Source of the DNA: an uncultured Lachnospiraceae bacterium
Lineage (GTDB): Bacteria; Bacillota; Clostridia; Lachnospirales; Lachnospiraceae
NCBI GenBank assembly: GCA_910585715.1
Contig: CAJUEX010000003.1
Span: 58,076-122,075 of the forward strand
Length of the DNA: 64,000 nucleotides
Reading direction: 5' to 3'
The notes under the pieces were generated by a model. The model was not told where the DNA came from. It saw nothing but the letters and a program-made list of their open reading frames with translations, and made no database searches. The position numbers were made by a program, and so were the translations under genes. This document shows, in pieces, positions 61,088 to 64,000 of the stretch; the stretch's first letter is position 1; each line of letters starts with the position of its first letter.

Positions 61088-63172
61088 TTATTGTACATCT
61101 TTCATGGAAAAACTGATTCTGCCCATCTTATCTTTTCCAAGGCATACTACCTTTACTTCATCTCCCAGAGTGAGCACATCCTCCACCCGGTTGATTCTCT
61201 CCTTGGAAATCTTGGAAATATGAACCATTCCTTCCTTACCCGGCGCAAATTCAAGAAATGCTCCGAATTCCTTAATGCTCACTACTTTTCCTTTAAATAC
61301 TTGTCCCTCTTCAAAATCCGTAGTAATAATCTTTACCATTTCAAGCGCTTTTTGCATCATGCCGCTGTCTGTTCCGCAAATGGAAACTGCGCCATCATCT
61401 GTAATATCAATCTTAACTCCTGTACGGTCAATGATTGTATTGATTGTTTTTCCTCTTTGTCCTACTACATCGCCAATCTTCTCAGGATCAATCTGAATCT
61501 GAATAATCTTAGGCGCATATGGTCCCACTTCTTTTCTGGGCTCTGCAATAGCAGGAGTCATGATTTCATTTAAAATATATTCCCTTGCTTCTTTTGTTCT
61601 TCTAATTGCTTCCTCTACGATAGGTCTTGTCAGTCCATGAATCTTAATATCCATCTGGATAGCGGTTATACCGTCATGGGTACCTGCCACCTTAAAGTCC
61701 ATATCGCCAAAGAAGTCCTCAAGTCCCTGAATATCCGTAAGAACGATATAATCATCATCGGAATCACCTGTTACAAGACCACAGGAGATACCTGCCACCT
61801 GCTTCTTAATCGGAACGCCTGCTGCCATAAGAGACATGGTGGACGCACAAATAGATGCCTGAGAGGTAGAACCGTTTGATTCAAATGTTTCTGACACAGT
61901 ACGGATTGCATAAGGGAATTCCGCTTCCGTAGGCAGTACAGGAACCAAAGCCTTTTCTGCCAAAGCGCCGTGACCGATTTCCCTTCTTCCCGGCCCTCTG
62001 CTTGGTTTTGTTTCTCCTACAGAGTAGGATGGGAAATTGTAATGGTGCATGTATCGTTTGTTTGTTTCGTTTACATCCAGTCCGTCAATTCTCTGCTGCT
62101 CAGAAAGGGGTGCCAGCGTGGTAATGGTACATATCTGGGTTTGTCCACGGGTAAACATGGCAGAACCATGTACTCTTGGAATCAGGTCCACTTCTGCCGC
62201 AAGGGGTCTGATTTGGGTAATCTCACGGCCATCCGGACGTTTATGGTCTTTCAGAATCATTTTGCGGACTGTCTTTTTCTGATATTGATATAAGGCTTCT
62301 CCTAAGATTTCAAGCCATTCTTCCTTTTCTGCAAATGCCTCTTCCAGCTTTGCACTGATGTTTTTAATGTTTTCTTCCCGAACCTGTTTCTCATCAGTAA
62401 ATACTGCTGCTTCCATTTCTTCAGGAGTAACGATTTCTTTCATGGCTGCAAACATTTCCTCCGGAACTGCACAGCTTGTATAAGAATGCTTTTCTTTTCC
62501 CACTTCTGCCACGATTTGATTCATAAAAGCAATAATCGTCTGATTGATATCATGAGCCATATAAATAGCTTCAATCATTTTGTCTTCCGGTATCTCATTG
62601 GCGCCTGCCTCTATCATGATTACTTTCTGCGCGGTAGATGCCACAGTCAGATTCAAATCTCCGTTCTTCCATTGCTCCTGGCTTGGATTCACCACGAACT
62701 GACCATCCACCATGCCGATCTGAGTGGTGGCACAAGGACCGTCAAAAGGAATATCCGAAATGCTTGTAACCAATGCCGCGCCAATCATGGCAGTAAGCTC
62801 CGGCCTGCACTCCGGGTCTACGGACATAACCATATTATTTAAAGTCACGTCATTTCTATAATCCTTGGGAAACAAAGGGCGCATGGGCCTGTCAATGACA
62901 CGGCTGGTAAGAATGGCATTTTCTGATGCCTTTCCTTCCCTTTTATTGAATCCTCCCGGAATTTTTCCCACTGAATAAAGCTTTTCTTCATATTCTACGC
63001 TGAGCGGAAAGAAATCAATTCCTTCCCTTGGCTTGTCTGATGCGGTTGCGGTAGATAATACGGTAGTGTCACCATATTTAATCAGCGCAGCGCCGTTTGC
63101 CTGTGCGCAAACTCTTCCGATATCTACCGATAAAGTTCGGCCTGCTAATTCCATACTGAAATTTTTGTACAT
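61088..63172 (-). CDS. pnp: Polyribonucleotide nucleotidyltransferase (PNPase)
   Basis: About 694 aa. Phosphorolytic 3'-5' exoribonuclease. Two RNase PH folds (first with GGFNKREGKASENAILTSR and RPLFPKDYRNDV; second with RGQTQICTITTLAPL and the catalytic GLVTGDSDDDYIVLTDIQG), a KH domain (IGDVVGQRGKTINTIID), and an S1 domain ending DKMGRISFSMKDVQ. AAGGAGAAG seven nt before ATG 63172 sets the start; the longer frame to 63223 has no support. Placed after rpsO, the classical rpsO-pnp pair, although separated by a terminator and repeat here. Confidence 0.97.
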   Translation of the reverse strand: MYKNFSMELAGRTLSVDIGRVCAQANGAALIKYGDTTVLSTATASDKPREGIDFFPLSVEYEEKLYSVGKIPGGFNKREGKASENAILTSRVIDRPMRPLFPKDYRNDVTLNNMVMSVDPECRPELTAMIGAALVTSISDIPFDGPCATTQIGMVDGQFVVNPSQEQWKNGDLNLTVASTAQKVIMIEAGANEIPEDKMIEAIYMAHDINQTIIAFMNQIVAEVGKEKHSYTSCAVPEEMFAAMKEIVTPEEMEAAVFTDEKQVREENIKNISAKLEEAFAEKEEWLEILGEALYQYQKKTVRKMILKDHKRPDGREITQIRPLAAEVDLIPRVHGSAMFTRGQTQICTITTLAPLSEQQRIDGLDVNETNKRYMHHYNFPSYSVGETKPSRGPGRREIGHGALAEKALVPVLPTEAEFPYAIRTVSETFESNGSTSQASICASTMSLMAAGVPIKKQVAGISCGLVTGDSDDDYIVLTDIQGLEDFFGDMDFKVAGTHDGITAIQMDIKIHGLTRPIVEEAIRRTKEAREYILNEIMTPAIAEPRKEVGPYAPKIIQIQIDPEKIGDVVGQRGKTINTIIDRTGVKIDITDDGAVSICGTDSGMMQKALEMVKIITTDFEEGQVFKGKVVSIKEFGAFLEFAPGKEGMVHISKISKERINRVEDVLTLGDEVKVVCLGKDKMGRISFSMKDVQ

Positions 63173-63342
63173 GTTTCTTCTCCTTTTCTGCTTCCGAGCC
63201 ATGCCCGTAATAATGGCTGGCAAAAACTTTTTGCTTTGCCGTCAGGCAGAAGCTTCCGAAACTACTGAAACAGGTATGAAACACATTCTATCCATACATC
63301 TTTCAGTGGTCTCGGCTTTCATCTTCTTCCTGATTTTATAAG

Positions 63343-63462
63343 TCAAAGACCCCGCCGCAAGCAACGGGGCATCAAACTTGAAACGCCCCAAGGGGCGGGG
63401 TATTTGACCCTCGCGGCAGTCGCCAAATGCTTGCACGCAATCACTTGGCTCGTTGCTCGCGG
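63343..63462. repeat. Palindromic intergenic repeat between rpsO and pnp
   Basis: TCAAAGACCCCGCC (63343-63356) and GGCGGGGTATTTGA (63394-63407) pair with one mismatch; inside is CGCCCCAAGGGGCG, and alternative CCCCG/CGGGG pairing is possible. It continues with CCCTCGCGGC ... GCTCGCGGG. A GC-rich block of about 120 bp, different from the foldback family. I have the impression of having seen it in other Lachnospiraceae genomes, not checked. The rest of 63173-63342 shows nothing coding. Confidence 0.7.
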
Positions 63463-63463
63463 G

Positions 63464-63495
63464 AATAAAGGCGGATATTTCTATCCGCCTTATTT
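63464..63495 (-). terminator. Terminator of rpsO
   Basis: AAATAAGGCGGATA / TATCCGCCTTTATT stem, 17 bp after the rpsO stop. T-rich 3' side on the minus strand (TTTATT). Confidence 0.75.
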
Positions 63496-63511
63496 ACATC
63501 GTTGCACCAAA

Positions 63512-63778
63512 TTATTTTCTGATTCCAAGTCTTTCAATCAATGAGCGGTATCTTTCAATATCAGTTTTCTTTAAGTAGTCAAGCAAACCTCTTCTCTTAC
63601 CTACCATTTTAAGAAGACCTCTTCTGGAATGATGATCCTTTTGATTAACCTTTAAGTGCTCTGTAAGTTCATTAATCCTTGCTGTCAAAACTGCGATTTG
63701 TACTTCCGGTGAACCGGTATCGCCCTCTGCCCTTGCGTACTCATTGATAATAGCTGTTTTCTTTTCTTTCGAAATCAT
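63512..63778 (-). CDS. rpsO: 30S ribosomal protein S15
   Basis: 88 aa, the exact family length. Motifs TGSPEVQIAVLTARINELTEHL and DHHSRRGLLKMVGKRRGLLDYL are universal for S15, which binds the central domain of 16S rRNA. AAGGAG ribosome site. The leader (63779-63862) can form AGAAT-GGG / CCC-ATTCT, a possible autoregulatory site, not proven. Confidence 0.98.
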   Translation of the reverse strand: MISKEKKTAIINEYARAEGDTGSPEVQIAVLTARINELTEHLKVNQKDHHSRRGLLKMVGKRRGLLDYLKKTDIERYRSLIERLGIRK

Positions 63779-63868
63779 TTTCTTTTCTCCTTTTCTTTTA
63801 ACCGCCTTCTGCCAAGAATGGGGTGGAGCTTCCCGATTCTGAGTCAGTGGCTGAATTCATACTCAACA

Positions 63869-63897
63869 AGTATAACATAACTTTTTAGCTTTGTAAA
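63869..63897 (-). promoter_or_regulatory. Sigma-A promoter of rpsO
   Basis: Minus strand TTTACA (63892-63897), exactly 17 bp, TATACT (63869-63874), about 95 bp before rpsO. Confidence 0.75.
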
Positions 63898-63926
63898 CTG
63901 TTCTCTATCCGTTTGTCTGAAAATAT

Positions 63927-64000
63927 GTAACAGTTCAGCCTGCGGGTTTTGGATTTGAGGACGCAGGAGGGGCAAGGTAGATAGAAGTCTTAGTGGCACG
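63927..64000. repeat. Left part of a foldback element cut by the window end
   Basis: Begins GTAACAGTTCAGCC and runs through AAGTCTTAGTGGCACG at the last base. This inner end aligns with the 52-kb element (ATAGTCTTATGGGCACG), so the core and right arm should follow outside the window. Confidence 0.65.

Noticed and set aside
60839..61573. 244-codon plus-strand frame over the coiled-coil gene and the end of pnp
   Set aside because: Spans two well-supported minus-strand genes and has no ribosome site or recognisable domain.

Overview
The window reads as chromosome of a spore-forming, low-to-middle GC Clostridia, most likely Lachnospiraceae (Blautia / Mediterraneibacter type; species not resolvable from sequence alone). 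The basis is a spoIIGA-sigE-sigG cluster behind ftsZ, a SCIFF peptide with its radical SAM maturase, a fused SecDF, a PASTA-domain Ser/Thr kinase with its PP2C phosphatase, and Rpn-type nuclease and XRE-regulator gene styles common in that family. Nearly all genes lie on the minus strand; plus-strand genes are small regulators and accessory genes.

Layout. 1-4.1 kb: edge of a YlmC/YmxH-like gene, an HD phosphohydrolase, glycerol kinase, an Rpn-like nuclease and an XRE regulator. 4.1-6.6 kb: sporulation sigma factors G and E and the SpoIIGA protease, with a Spo0A-type promoter and an apparent ATT start codon. 6.7-18.6 kb: a rearranged division/cell-wall (dcw) cluster, in transcription order mraZ-rsmH-ftsL-PBP-PBP-mraY-ftsW-murA-ftsQ-ftsZ, with four MraZ boxes at exact 10-bp spacing in front of mraZ. 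18.6-21.6 kb: two palindromic elements, lgt and ychF. 21.8-29.6 kb: a defence island with a complete Wadjet jetABCD operon, behind it the wreck of a type III toxin-antitoxin locus (one ToxI-like repeat, attenuator hairpin, truncated toxN) joined to a dinD fragment, and a frameshifted secreted dockerin-like gene. 29.7-42.9 kb: housekeeping run rpe, rsgA, prkC, prpC, rlmN, rsmB, a YugP-like protease, fmt, def, priA and murE. 43.0-48.2 kb: accessory region with a MarR regulator plus pentapeptide-repeat protein, a secreted protein, a small XRE regulator with a 17-bp inverted operator, a glycogen-debranching-type GH133 enzyme flanked by two palindromic elements, and twin candidate small RNAs. 48.2-64 kb: pfkB-type sugar-phosphate kinase, recJ, a PGRP-type amidase, an XRE regulator, secDF, SCIFF maturase and peptide, a CNNM/CorC protein, a TIGR04086 membrane protein, a coiled-coil plus LytTR response-regulator pair, pnp and rpsO.

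The least explained structure is a family of foldback elements (18.8, 19.2, 45.2, 47.6 and 52.0 kb, and one cut by the window end at 63.9 kb; a shorter relative at 38.3 kb). Each has long arms that are almost perfect inverted repeats of each other, around a central core. Cores are conserved between copies; arms are alignable between copies but strongly diverged, while remaining 97-100 % complementary within most copies. This is the signature of concerted arm evolution or selection for structure. The other candidate novelties are the twin C-rich small RNAs at 47.8-48.2 kb and the coiled-coil/LytTR pair at 59.6-61.0 kb.

Limits: all names come from motif recognition by eye. No alignment, HMM, folding or database search was run.
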